Positions 7,633 through 15,917 of a stretch of 35,035 bases of DNA are shown piece by piece. The first letter of the stretch is position 1; each line of letters starts with the position of its first letter. Under the pieces are notes generated by a model that ran no database searches, was not told the DNA's origin, and worked only from the letters and a program-made list of their open reading frames with translations. Made by a program: the position numbers and the translations under genes. The stretch is from an uncultured Caulobacterales bacterium (GTDB taxonomy: Bacteria > Pseudomonadota > Alphaproteobacteria > Caulobacterales > Maricaulaceae), in the NCBI GenBank assembly GCA_937927825.1, contig CALFWV010000135.1:1-35035 (forward strand), in the 5' to 3' direction.

Positions 7633-7657
7633 TGCGGCCACTCAACGAGTGGCCGCA
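7633..7657 (+). terminator. Intercistronic GC-rich hairpin after pilA
   Basis: An 11-bp perfect stem (TGCGGCCACTC with GAGTGGCCGCA) encloses a three-base loop 31 bases after the pilA stop. An A-tract precedes it, but the bases after it (TCTCATCAG) are a poor U run. It may be a partial terminator or a 3'-end stabilising/processing hairpin that sets the pilA to downstream ratio. Confidence 0.6.
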
Positions 7658-7659
7658 TC

Positions 7660-7723
7660 TCATCAGTATGGAATATATTAGGTGACATATTCTGTGTTCA
7701 TTAAATATATTTCATACTGATGA
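7660..7723 (+). repeat. 20-bp imperfect inverted repeat / long hairpin before the second pilin
   Basis: The left arm at 7660-7679 (TCATCAGTATGGAATATATT) matches the complement of 7704-7723 at 19 of 20 positions. The single mismatch is a G-U wobble in RNA. The loop is 24 bases. The right arm ends 12 bases before the GAGGA of the second pilin. It may be an mRNA processing or stability element, or an AT-rich operator. It does not itself cover the ribosome binding site. Confidence 0.65.
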
Positions 7724-7746
7724 CTTCAAAATTGTGAGGATCTTGA

Positions 7747-7932
7747 ATGACAAAGAATACAATCTTTGCGGAATACCTCGAGAATGACTCAGGCGCGACA
7801 GCTATTGAATACGCTTTGCTGGCGGCTCTTATTGCGGTTGGTATAATCGCAGGCGTGACCGTTTTTGCGATGTCTATCAACGATTTATTTGGCGGAGTTG
7901 ATGGCGATTTGTCGGGAGCATTCGACAATTAA
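7747..7932 (+). CDS. Second Flp-type pilin
   Basis: A 61-residue Flp-family prepilin. The leader is residues 1-16 (ending NDSG), with predicted cleavage G16|A17. The mature chain is ATAIEYALLAALIAVGIIAG plus a short acidic tail with several Asp. It shares the mature N-terminus with pilA but differs in the tail (net acidic, ends AFDN), so it is a paralogue and not a recent duplicate. GAGGA seven bases upstream of the ATG is a good ribosome binding site. It could be an alternative major pilin or a minor subunit; sequence alone does not decide. It lies between pilA and the prepilin peptidase gene. Confidence 0.93.
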   Translation: MTKNTIFAEYLENDSGATAIEYALLAALIAVGIIAGVTVFAMSINDLFGGVDGDLSGAFDN

Positions 7933-8011
7933 ACCAAAGCCGGTTTTCATCGGATAAACCCGATATTAAGCCTCTTGTTATAGGGTCCAAGAAAAACTGC
8001 GGATCCGTTTC

Positions 8012-8518
8012 ATGTTACTACCAGCACTACTTCTTTTCGTATTTGCAACGCCACAACTGATGGCAGCGCTGAATGATGCAAATGCGATGAAAATCCCCAA
8101 CCGCATTCCGTTGATTGTACTTGCGGCATATTTTCTGATGGTTCCGTTCACCTGGGCCGGTCTTCCCATTTTTCTGGAACATCTGACCGTTGGTGTTGTT
8201 CTGTTTGCCGTGGGGTTTGCGATGTTTGCTTTCGGCTGGATGGGTGGCGGTGATTCAAAACTTCTCGCCGCTACAGCCTTCTGGTTCACTTGGCCGGATG
8301 CCTTTACCTATATGGTATATACCGCGATGTTTGGCGGCGTCTTGACCTTGTTTATTATGATGGGGCGGAGATATATTCCTGTTCGGATCATGACGAGCCA
8401 GTGGGCTCATACAATGTTTCGTGATGAGACAAAAATCCCTTATGGTCTTGCACTTGCTGCCGGAGCCATTGCCACATTGCCGCAGAGCCAGATGTTTAGG
8501 GCCGCGTTAGGCCTGTAG
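8012..8518 (+). CDS. cpaA: Prepilin peptidase CpaA/TadV (A24 aspartic protease)
   Basis: 168 residues, the short form of the A24 family without the N-methylation domain, as normal for tad systems. The two catalytic aspartates are Asp22 (in DANAMKIPN) and Asp81 in the GGGD motif (78-81). About four to five hydrophobic helices place it in the inner membrane. It removes the leaders of the Flp pilins and probably of the TadE-like pseudopilins encoded at 5047-6365. It follows the second pilin gene by 79 bases with no clear terminator, so it may be cotranscribed. The ribosome binding site is weak. Confidence 0.93.
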   Translation: MLLPALLLFVFATPQLMAALNDANAMKIPNRIPLIVLAAYFLMVPFTWAGLPIFLEHLTVGVVLFAVGFAMFAFGWMGGGDSKLLAATAFWFTWPDAFTYMVYTAMFGGVLTLFIMMGRRYIPVRIMTSQWAHTMFRDETKIPYGLALAAGAIATLPQSQMFRAALGL

Positions 8519-8704
8519 CCACTTTTAAGTTCATAATCTGGATTTTTATAGGTTGCCTATCAAAACTGGTACTGAGACTGCCAATTTAGGGTGTCTGGGC
8601 GGCCGTATTAGGCGGCTAAAATAGTAAAAAACCTAATTTTCCTGCGTTGGCTGCATATTTGAGCCGCCACGTTAACCCTTTCCCAACTCCTCGGTGTCTA
8701 TCCA

Positions 8705-8719
8705 TTAACCATGCTTTAG
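8705..8719 (+). promoter_or_regulatory. CtrA-like site upstream of cpaB
   Basis: TTAA-N7-TTAG lies 48 bases before the cpaB start and matches 7 of 8 positions of the CtrA consensus TTAA-N7-TTAA. Such a near-match is expected by chance every few kilobases, so only its position in the 248-base cpaA-cpaB gap makes it worth listing. The rest of that gap shows nothing else clear. Confidence 0.25.
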
Positions 8720-8766
8720 TGCGCCTGACTCAAATTTTCAGGCAGCGGCCGATACGGCGAGGGGAT

Positions 8767-9636
8767 ATGGAAACCAGAAAGATTATCATTTTAGGTGCTA
8801 TGTTGGTCATGGGTGCCGGCGTTTTTTACGCCATGCAAAACCTCAACACGCCTGCTCCAGCGCCTGTTCAGACCGTCGCCGTACCTGAGATTCAGATACA
8901 AGAGGTCGAATATGTGCCCGTTTTGGCAATTGATGCGGATGTTTCTGCGGGCCAGCGCATCACCGAAAGCATGTTGACCAGCATCAAATGGCCAGCCGAA
9001 GCGTTGACTGCCAATCAAATTAATCTGGACGATCAGCCCGACGCAAAAGCGGAGTTCGTGAATTCTCTTGCGCGGCAACCGATGGCACAAGGGGAAACAT
9101 TATCTCGCTCAAAAATCATCATGGCCGGTGATAGCGGTGTAATGGCGGCGATCCTGAAGCCGGGCATGCGCGCGGTCACGACCCGAATTAGCGTGGATAC
9201 GGCAGCAGGCGGTTTCATTCAACCGGGTGATCGGGTTGATGTCATCATTCGTGAAAATTTTCCAATTCGTCGTGACAATACATTGGCGGGTCGCCAGAGT
9301 ACGGCCGAACGATCAAGTTTATACGTGGCGCAAACCCTGTTCGAAAATGTTAAAGTTCTTGCGATTGACCAAACATTTACAACAAGTGCCGAAGCCGGTG
9401 CTGCTATTCCGGGGTCAACGGCGACATTCGAATTATCGCAATCTGATGCCGAACTTCTTCAGGAAGCTGAAGGTTATGGCGACCTCTATTTGACGCTCCG
9501 AGGTGTGACAGGTTCCGGCTATAAAGGCCGAAGCGCCGCTGTTACAGCCCGGCAAGAGGCCTCGCCTGAGCCGAGTTCGTTGACAATTTACCGGAATGGT
9601 GAACCGACTCCCGTTGCCTTGCAACAGAGAAACTAG
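8767..9636 (+). CDS. cpaB: Flp pilus assembly protein CpaB/RcpC
   Basis: The frame is open from 8647, but the ATG at 8767 follows GAGGGGAT and starts METRKIIILGAM, a short basic end and membrane helix. I therefore choose 8767 (289 residues). After the anchor comes a SAF-type domain: 'VPVLAIDADVSAGQRIT' at about 55-75, then 'LARQPMAQGETLSRSKI' and 'GMRAVTTRISVDTAAGGFIQPGDRVDVI', a typical RcpC/CpaB pattern. It acts in the periplasm with the secretin, perhaps stabilising the outer-membrane channel. It is the first gene of the tightly packed cpaB-tadC run, with cpaC 12 bases downstream. Confidence 0.92.
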   Translation: METRKIIILGAMLVMGAGVFYAMQNLNTPAPAPVQTVAVPEIQIQEVEYVPVLAIDADVSAGQRITESMLTSIKWPAEALTANQINLDDQPDAKAEFVNSLARQPMAQGETLSRSKIIMAGDSGVMAAILKPGMRAVTTRISVDTAAGGFIQPGDRVDVIIRENFPIRRDNTLAGRQSTAERSSLYVAQTLFENVKVLAIDQTFTTSAEAGAAIPGSTATFELSQSDAELLQEAEGYGDLYLTLRGVTGSGYKGRSAAVTARQEASPEPSSLTIYRNGEPTPVALQQRN

Positions 9637-9648
9637 GACGGACAGACC

Positions 9649-11121
9649 ATGAAAATACTCTCATCCCGTCAAATGCGTAAGACCACGACAGCCGCTATTG
9701 CAGTCTTGGGGTCTCTTGGGCTCATCAGTGCGCCGGGCGAGGCTGGAACGCGCTCATACTCAGATATCCAAAACACCTCCTCGCACGTCAAAATTCAGCA
9801 ACCCGGAAGCGGGGTGAATAATCGTTCAATTGTGTTGCCATTCTCCAAATCGACGGTCATTGAGCTGCCAGAGAATGTCATGGATGTCATCGTCTCTAAC
9901 CCTGACGTTGTAGAGGCCGTAGTACACACATCCCGTCGGACGATGCTGATTGGTAAAGAAGCCGGTCAAACCAACGTCTATTTTTATAGCCATGATGGGC
10001 GTGAGTTGCTCAATGTTGATATCCGTGTTGAACGCGATATTGGCGGCCTCGAAAGCTTGATTGCGAAGAACGCACCGAACAGCAATGTCGAAGTGCAAGT
10101 CTTTAATTCTAATATACTTTTAACCGGCGCGGTACCAAACGCCGCTGCCGCAGATACCGTCGAAAAACTGGCTCGCATGTGGTTAGGTGCCGGTGGAGCT
10201 CAGGGCGAAATAGTCAATCTGTTGGCGATTGAAGGTAAAGATCAAGTCATGTTGAAAGTTCGTATCGTCGAGATGCAGCGGTCCGTGACAAAGCAAATGG
10301 GCTTGGATCTAAGTGCAATTGGTGATCTGGGCGGCAGCACGGTCTCTCTCATCAATCGCGTTGGCCCTAACTTGGCCAGCGGTTTTATCGGGTCAGGCAC
10401 TTATAATAATACGAGCGGTGGGGACCTAACTTCGCTGAGCGGCGCATTGAGTGCTTTAGAGACAGTTGGTCTGGTCCGTACACTTGCAGAGCCGACTTTG
10501 ACTGCTATTTCGGGAGAGACTGCTAATTTCTTGGCCGGTGGTGAAATTCCAATTTTCACCGGCGCGACCGTAGATGATTCGGGTCAACTTACGCGCTCAT
10601 TCGAGTTTAAACCTTTCGGGGTATCGCTGGGCTTTACACCAGTGGTTCTGTCGGAAGGGCTGATTTCTCTATCGATTAGCACTGAAGTCTCAGAGCCGAC
10701 GACTGAAAATGCGTTCGTGTCTGATGGCGGCGAAAGTGTCTTGGGTATTCGGGTTCGACGCGCCAATACGGTCGTCGAAATGCCGGCGGGAGGCAGTCTT
10801 GTCATCGCAGGTTTAATCCGTGAAGAAACACGGTCAACTGTCGACGGAACACCCGGATTAAAAGATGTTCCGGGTCTCGGGGCCCTGTTCCGAGGTCGTG
10901 ATAGCCAAACAACGCAGACTGAAGTCGTGATTATGGTGACACCTTATCTGGTTGACTCGACGCATCCGGATAAATTGCAAACGCCGAGCGATGGGTATCA
11001 ACCTGCAAATGATGTCGAGAGCTTGCTCATGGGGCGCCTGAACAAAGTTTATGCTGAAAATGGGCAACCGAAGATTCAAGCGAATTCCCTCTCGGGACCG
11101 TTTGGCCATGTGGTTGATTAA
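9649..11121 (+). CDS. cpaC: Tad pilus secretin CpaC/RcpA
   Basis: 490 residues forming the outer-membrane pore for the pilus. A signal peptide (1-32, ending GEAG) is followed by the pilus-assembly N-domain (about 55-130, with FSKSTVIELPENVMDVIVSN). Next are a BON-like domain (about 135-200, 'VEVQVFNSNILLTGAVPN') and the secretin homology domain (about 270-440). The secretin domain has TLAEPTLTAISGETANFLAGG, 'GVSLGFTPVV' and the terminal MPAGGSLVIAGL...DVPGLGALF...TEVVIMVTPYLV pattern. It partners with CpaB and the CpaD lipoprotein, its likely pilotin-like factor. The N-domain is shared with the separate small protein at 6516-7079. Confidence 0.95.
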   Translation: MKILSSRQMRKTTTAAIAVLGSLGLISAPGEAGTRSYSDIQNTSSHVKIQQPGSGVNNRSIVLPFSKSTVIELPENVMDVIVSNPDVVEAVVHTSRRTMLIGKEAGQTNVYFYSHDGRELLNVDIRVERDIGGLESLIAKNAPNSNVEVQVFNSNILLTGAVPNAAAADTVEKLARMWLGAGGAQGEIVNLLAIEGKDQVMLKVRIVEMQRSVTKQMGLDLSAIGDLGGSTVSLINRVGPNLASGFIGSGTYNNTSGGDLTSLSGALSALETVGLVRTLAEPTLTAISGETANFLAGGEIPIFTGATVDDSGQLTRSFEFKPFGVSLGFTPVVLSEGLISLSISTEVSEPTTENAFVSDGGESVLGIRVRRANTVVEMPAGGSLVIAGLIREETRSTVDGTPGLKDVPGLGALFRGRDSQTTQTEVVIMVTPYLVDSTHPDKLQTPSDGYQPANDVESLLMGRLNKVYAENGQPKIQANSLSGPFGHVVD

Positions 11122-11138
11122 GGGAAGGGCGAAAGACT

Positions 11139-11801
11139 ATGAAATATTCTATTCTAACTGCTTGTTTATTGTCAGCCGGTCTAGGTCTGTCGGCTTGCGC
11201 AACACCGTCGCAAACATTTGCGCCGTCGCACCTTCGTAATTCGGTCAATGTCGCAGAATCTATTGAGCGTTTAGAGTTGTACACGCGTCCCGACGGTATG
11301 GAACTTTCAGCGCGGGATAAGTTGGCAGTGGCTCAATTTTTGGATGGTTACGCGCGTTCCGGTGATGGCAATCTCTATATTAATCGCCCGGCATCTGCGA
11401 TGTCAGGATTGGGCACGCAACAAGCTGAAGCCGTGATCCGCGGACTAATGGCGCAGGGCGGATTAAATCCGGGCGCAATAAAAACGGGTCAATATGCGTC
11501 CAGACCGGGCGCACCTGCTCCTGTCATCGTATCCTATCGTACCCTCCGGGCCATACCACAGGATTGCCGCGAAATGGGGAATTTAACGCGAACATTCTCC
11601 AATCAACCCCGCGCCAATTTTGGATGTTTTCAAGCCGCCAACTTGGCTGCGATGGTGACGGATCCACGTCAACTCCTTGAGCCTTACGCAACGGGTCAGC
11701 CGAATGCGCAGCGCAGACAAGTTGTTTATGATAAATATATTCAAGGCGAGCCTACCGCGGCTCAGATTAATCCGGACCAACGGATTGAAGCGAGCGAGTA
11801 G
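11139..11801 (+). CDS. cpaD: Tad pilus lipoprotein CpaD
   Basis: 220 residues with a lipobox LSAC (Cys20), so probably outer-membrane anchored. The C-terminal part carries the CpaD signature: CREMGNLTRT, then NFGCFQAANLAAMVTDPRQL with its conserved Cys and the Asp-Pro-Arg. CpaD proteins are required for secretin assembly or placement in Flp pilus systems. It begins 17 bases after cpaC with GGAAGG upstream. A Pro/Arg-rich linker (residues 120-130) separates the halves. Confidence 0.93.
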   Translation: MKYSILTACLLSAGLGLSACATPSQTFAPSHLRNSVNVAESIERLELYTRPDGMELSARDKLAVAQFLDGYARSGDGNLYINRPASAMSGLGTQQAEAVIRGLMAQGGLNPGAIKTGQYASRPGAPAPVIVSYRTLRAIPQDCREMGNLTRTFSNQPRANFGCFQAANLAAMVTDPRQLLEPYATGQPNAQRRQVVYDKYIQGEPTAAQINPDQRIEASE

Positions 11802-11839
11802 AGATTAATGCGTAAAAGACCTGAACCGAAGACGACGCT

Positions 11840-13483
11840 ATGACACAAATGACACAGCCGCACCCTAAACCTGTTGCTCCGCAAGGTCACGCGCCTATGC
11901 AGCCACGTCCCGTTCCGATGCCCGCCGCGCCTATGCCCCGGCCGGTACGAGCCGGAATGACGCCGCAGCCCCCGGGGCAATATATGCCGCAGCCTATGCC
12001 TCATGCCGCTCGTCCCCAGGTCGCCCCTCAACAGGCCATGCCGATGGCTCCAATGCCTGCTCAACACATGCCGCAGCCGATGACTGGCCAACCGGGTATG
12101 GCGCCGGGTCAGTCTGTAAACCCAGGGCACCATCCGGGCGGTGCCGCGGCACCCGCACCGGCCATGAATACGCGTTATGCTCCGCTGCCAGAGAACACTC
12201 GTGACGAGGGAGAAAAACCTCTCCCGTCAATTTCCGTACATGCATTTTGTGATCGTCAAGAAACCGCGCATTGTATTAATGAGACAACTCGCGACTGGCG
12301 TATGAAACGTACGAATGTGAAAATTTATATGGGTGGGCTTCCGGCTGCCATCGAGTATTATCACAAAGAAAACACACCTTCGCTTATCATTATTGAAAGC
12401 GGAATGCGGGGTGATGAATTATTTAATCAACTTGAGCAGTTGGCGAGCGTCTGTGACGAGGGTACCAAAGTTGTCATGATTGGCGCGGCCAATGACATTC
12501 GTCTGTATCGTCAGCTGATTGATAAGGGCGTATCCGATTATTTAGTGCCGCCATTGCATCCACTTCACGTCATTCGTTCATTGGGGGAGCTTTACACAGA
12601 TCCAGAGCAGCCATTCATTGGCCGCGTAGCTGCATTCTTTGGTGCTAAAGGCGGCGTTGGATCGTCAGCTCTTGCACATAATACGGCCTGGATCCTGTCA
12701 GAGGGTTTGGGTCAAGAGACGGCACTTATCGATCTGGATGCCAGCTGGGGTACGACGGGTTTGGACTTTTCATATGACAATATGTCCGGCTTGGAAGAGG
12801 CTTTGGGCGAGCCAGATCGTTTGGATGAAACATTGATGGACCGCATCATGATTCGCCATACGCAGAAGCTGTCAATCTTACCGACCTCCGGGTCATTGAA
12901 CACGAAGCCGATAATGGAATCCGCGAGTTATGAGGCTGTCGTAAATGCTGTGCGCGGAATTTCGCCACTCTCTATTCTCGACATGCCGCATTATTGGGCC
13001 GATTGGACCACAAATGTTTTGACATCAGTTGATGATGTCGTCGTGACAGCCACTCCTGATTTGGCTGGGATGCGTAATGCTAAAAATTTGATCGATTTTT
13101 TGAAGACGCAACGCCCAAATGATCCGGAACCAATCTTAGTCCTGAACTGCGTTGGCATGTCGCCGAAGACTGAAATCACCGTCAAAGACTTTGGCGCGAT
13201 GGTGGGGCAAGACCCGCATGTCGTCATTGGTTGGGATCCAGATAGCCATTTTGAAGCGACGAATGAAGGCAAGATGTTGGCTGACGTAAAAGGTGCAGCG
13301 TCCACTGTTCAAGGTTTAGAATTTCTGGCCAAACGCCTACGCACCGGCACGTTTGATGCGCGTGGCAAAGGCGATATTGCGCCAACAAAAAAAGGGTTAT
13401 TGGCCATTGGTGGCGGCAAAGCCGAAAACCCCAATAAAGAAAGTAAATCTATGTTTTCCTTCTTGAAGAAGGACAAGGGATAG
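11840..13483 (+). CDS. cpaE: Pilus localisation ATPase CpaE/TadZ with Pro/Met-rich N-terminal extension
   Basis: 547 residues. Residues 1-115 are low-complexity and rich in Pro, Met, Gln and His, with repeated MPxP/QPMP motifs. Residues 130-255 form an atypical receiver-like domain ('SLIIIESGMRGDELFNQL', 'KVVMIGAANDI', 'GVSDYLVPPLHPLHVI'). A MinD/ParA-type ATPase begins at about 260 with FFGAKGGVGSS (Walker A 270-276) and ALIDLDASWGTTGLDF. TadZ/CpaE proteins position the pilus machinery at the pole. The CpaE core usually lacks such a long disordered tail, which could bind a polar landmark (inference). The stop codon is directly followed by the cpaF start. Confidence 0.93.
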   Translation: MTQMTQPHPKPVAPQGHAPMQPRPVPMPAAPMPRPVRAGMTPQPPGQYMPQPMPHAARPQVAPQQAMPMAPMPAQHMPQPMTGQPGMAPGQSVNPGHHPGGAAAPAPAMNTRYAPLPENTRDEGEKPLPSISVHAFCDRQETAHCINETTRDWRMKRTNVKIYMGGLPAAIEYYHKENTPSLIIIESGMRGDELFNQLEQLASVCDEGTKVVMIGAANDIRLYRQLIDKGVSDYLVPPLHPLHVIRSLGELYTDPEQPFIGRVAAFFGAKGGVGSSALAHNTAWILSEGLGQETALIDLDASWGTTGLDFSYDNMSGLEEALGEPDRLDETLMDRIMIRHTQKLSILPTSGSLNTKPIMESASYEAVVNAVRGISPLSILDMPHYWADWTTNVLTSVDDVVVTATPDLAGMRNAKNLIDFLKTQRPNDPEPILVLNCVGMSPKTEITVKDFGAMVGQDPHVVIGWDPDSHFEATNEGKMLADVKGAASTVQGLEFLAKRLRTGTFDARGKGDIAPTKKGLLAIGGGKAENPNKESKSMFSFLKKDKG

Positions 13484-14896
13484 ATGTTCGGAAAACGCGC
13501 AGAAGCAACGGCACTAAAAGCGCAAGCGGCCCCGGTCGCGTCCAAAAAAGAGGAAGAGAAATCTTCTCTGGATGCGCCATTGCACAATACATCGGCTCCT
13601 GCACGTCGATCTGACGAGCCGAGCGAAGAATATTATGAAACGAAGGCGACGATATTTAACGCCTTGTTCGAGACAATTGACGTGTCCGCTCTCGCAGGCA
13701 TGAATGCTGAAAAAGCGCGCGAAGAAATTCGTACAATTGTTGATGAAATTATCGCTATTCGCAACGTCCGACTTTCTGTCAATGAACAAAACCAGCTCAT
13801 CACTGAAATCTGTGACGACATATTAGGTTATGGTCCCTTAGAGCCGCTTTTGGCACGTGACGACATTGCCGATATCATGGTCAATGGCGCAAAGCATGTG
13901 TTCATCGAAACCAATGGTAAGATGATTAAGACAAATATTAGGTTCCGGGATAACACCCAGCTGATGAATATCTGTCAACGCATTGTGAGCCAGGTTGGCC
14001 GTCGTGTGGACGAAGCGTCACCCATTTGTGATGCGCGTCTTTTGGATGGATCGCGGGTTAACGTCATCGCTCCGCCGCTCTCAATTGATGGTCCTGCGCT
14101 CACAATTCGGAAATTTAAAAAAGATAAGCTGCGCCTAGCCGATTTGGTCAACTTTCAGTCAATTTCGCCCGCTGGCGCAAAAGTGCTTCAAATCATCGGG
14201 GCTTGCCAGTGTAATATCGTGATTTCCGGCGGTACCGGTTCCGGTAAGACGACTTTATTGAACGCATTAACCGGATTTATCCATCCGGATGAACGTATTA
14301 TCACCTGCGAAGATGCGGCCGAATTGCAACTGCAACAGCCGCATGTTGTGCGGCTTGAAACCCGGCCTCCAAACTTGGAAGGCAAAGGTAAGATTACCAT
14401 GGCAGATCTCGTGAAGAACTGTCTTCGGATGCGCCCTGAACGCATTATTGTGGGTGAGGTGCGTGGACCGGAAGCGTTTGATTTATTGCAAGCGATGAAC
14501 ACGGGTCATGACGGGTCAATGGGAACGCTCCATGCCAACTCACCTCGTGAAGCGCTCTCGCGTTTAGAATCCATGATTACGATGGGCGGCTTCTCATTAC
14601 CTGCGAAAACAATCCGCGAAATGATTGTTGGGTCGGTTGATGTTATTGTTCAGGCTGCCCGCCTGCGTGACGGATCCCGGAGAATTACGAAAATTACAGA
14701 AGTTATTGGTATGGAAGGTGACGTTATCGTCACGCAAGATTTAATTGTCTATGAAATGGACGGCGAAGATGCGGATGGAAACATCATCGGTGAGCATAAA
14801 TCGACAGGTATTGCGCGTCCGGCATTCTGGGATCGCGCACGTTACTTTAATCTAGAGAAAGATCTGGCCGAAGCGCTGGATGCTGCAGGTTCCTAA
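13484..14896 (+). CDS. cpaF: Tad pilus motor ATPase CpaF/TadA
   Basis: 470 residues, a hexameric type II/IV secretion ATPase that powers pilus extension (in tad systems, also retraction). Walker A is GGTGSGKTT (249-257). The Asp box, Walker B ([12 protein letters not shown]) and His box region ([16 protein letters not shown]) follow in the usual order. The N-terminal 115 residues include a Lys/Glu-rich linker and the NTD1/NTD2 region. ATG directly follows the cpaE stop (TAGATG), with AAGGGA inside cpaE as ribosome binding site. tadB begins immediately after its stop. The neighbours supply its partners: CpaE at the pole, and the TadB/TadC platform. Confidence 0.97.
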   Translation: MFGKRAEATALKAQAAPVASKKEEEKSSLDAPLHNTSAPARRSDEPSEEYYETKATIFNALFETIDVSALAGMNAEKAREEIRTIVDEIIAIRNVRLSVNEQNQLITEICDDILGYGPLEPLLARDDIADIMVNGAKHVFIETNGKMIKTNIRFRDNTQLMNICQRIVSQVGRRVDEASPICDARLLDGSRVNVIAPPLSIDGPALTIRKFKKDKLRLADLVNFQSISPAGAKVLQIIGACQCNIVISGGTGSGKTTLLNALTGFIHPDERIITCEDAAELQLQQPHVVRLETRPPNLEGKGKITMADLVKNCLRMRPERIIVGEVRGPEAFDLLQAMNTGHDGSMGTLHANSPREALSRLESMITMGGFSLPAKTIREMIVGSVDVIVQAARLRDGSRRITKITEVIGMEGDVIVTQDLIVYEMDGEDADGNIIGEHKSTGIARPAFWDRARYFNLEKDLAEALDAAGS

Positions 14897-15898
14897 GTGG
14901 AACAGCAAACCATTCTCGCTTTCTGCGCGACGGGGCTCGTCGTTTGTGTGGGTATGTTGTTTTGGGGTGATAAATCCTCCAGCGAGACCAAACGCGTCCG
15001 TGAACTAGCAGGCAAGAAATCACTTGGCTCTAACTTCAAAAATAGACTGAAAATCGAAGACGCCGGAAGCACCGGAAGCACCGGAAGCCGCCGTAAACAA
15101 ATTGAAGAAACGCTAGGCAAAATTGAAGAGCGTCAAAAATCAAAGAAGAAAAAAGCAAAGACAATTGAATCTCGTCTCTTGCAAGCCGATTGGTCCATGA
15201 CGCCGCAAACTTTCATGATTGGCTCACTCATTCTTGCGGTAATATTTGGAATTCTGCCGTTTGTTTTAGGTCTACCGCCACTCGCTTGTGTTGCCTTGGC
15301 TTTCGTGATGGGTTTCGGGTTTCCTCGGTTCATTCTCAATGGCGCAATTGACCGTCGACAGAAAAAATTTACAGCTAGTTTTGCTGACGCGATGGATATT
15401 ATCGTTCGGGGTGTGCGGACAGGTCTGCCACTTGGCGATTGTCTCAAAATTATTGCTCATGAAAGCCCGGATCCGTTAGGCGCTGAATTTCGGCGGGTTG
15501 TGGAAGGTGAAAGCTTGGGGATTCCAATCGAAGTTTGTTTGGAGCAGATGTATGAGCGCATTCCCATTTCCGAAGTCAATTTCTTCGCGACCGTTTTGAA
15601 TATCCAAAAGACAACGGGTGGTAACCTTGGCGAAGCCTTAGCCAACCTTTCAAACGTGTTGCGGGGTCGAAAAATTCTACGTGAGAAAATCAAAGCTCTT
15701 TCAGCGGAAGCCAAAGTGTCTTCTATTATCATTGGGTCATTGCCGGTTATTGTTATGTTACTCGTCACAATTGCGAGCCCAGATTACATGAATGATCTCT
15801 ACACGACACCCACCGGTCAGAGAAACATGATGATCGGCGCAGTTATGATGGTCATGGGCACGCTAATGATGCGCAAAATGATTAACTTTAAGTTTTAG
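14897..15898 (+). CDS. tadB: Tad platform membrane protein TadB
   Basis: 333 residues. The start is GTG placed directly after the cpaF TAA, so translation is probably coupled. A first membrane helix (residues 6-23) precedes a charged cytoplasmic stretch containing the Gly-Ser-Thr repeat and a Lys-rich run (residues 88-94). Two helices follow (about 110-152), then the T2SSF domain (about 165-290, 'ADAMDIIVRGVRTGLPLGD...', 'TGGNLGEALANLSNVLRGR') and C-terminal helices. With TadC it forms the inner-membrane platform on which CpaF acts (homologous to Caulobacter CpaG). The coding sequence contains a 9-bp tandem repeat. Confidence 0.93.
   Translation: MEQQTILAFCATGLVVCVGMLFWGDKSSSETKRVRELAGKKSLGSNFKNRLKIEDAGSTGSTGSRRKQIEETLGKIEERQKSKKKKAKTIESRLLQADWSMTPQTFMIGSLILAVIFGILPFVLGLPPLACVALAFVMGFGFPRFILNGAIDRRQKKFTASFADAMDIIVRGVRTGLPLGDCLKIIAHESPDPLGAEFRRVVEGESLGIPIEVCLEQMYERIPISEVNFFATVLNIQKTTGGNLGEALANLSNVLRGRKILREKIKALSAEAKVSSIIIGSLPVIVMLLVTIASPDYMNDLYTTPTGQRNMMIGAVMMVMGTLMMRKMINFKF
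15063..15088 (+). repeat. 9-bp tandem repeat inside tadB
   Basis: CCGGAAGCA occurs almost three times in tandem and encodes Gly-Ser-Thr-Gly-Ser-Thr-Gly-Ser in the cytoplasmic linker of TadB. Because the unit is a multiple of three, copy changes would alter linker length without shifting the frame. Confidence 0.8.
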
Positions 15899-15917
15899 GG
15901 AGGCAGGAGTTTAAGCT

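Noticed and set aside
8647-8766. Longer form of CpaB starting at 8647
   Set aside because: The extra 40 residues are not conserved in character, and the ATG at 8767 has GAGGGGAT directly before it.
11762-12133. Minus-strand frame rich in Arg and His
   Set aside because: It mirrors the Pro/Gln/Met-rich start of cpaE on the other strand, so its composition is an artefact of that sequence.
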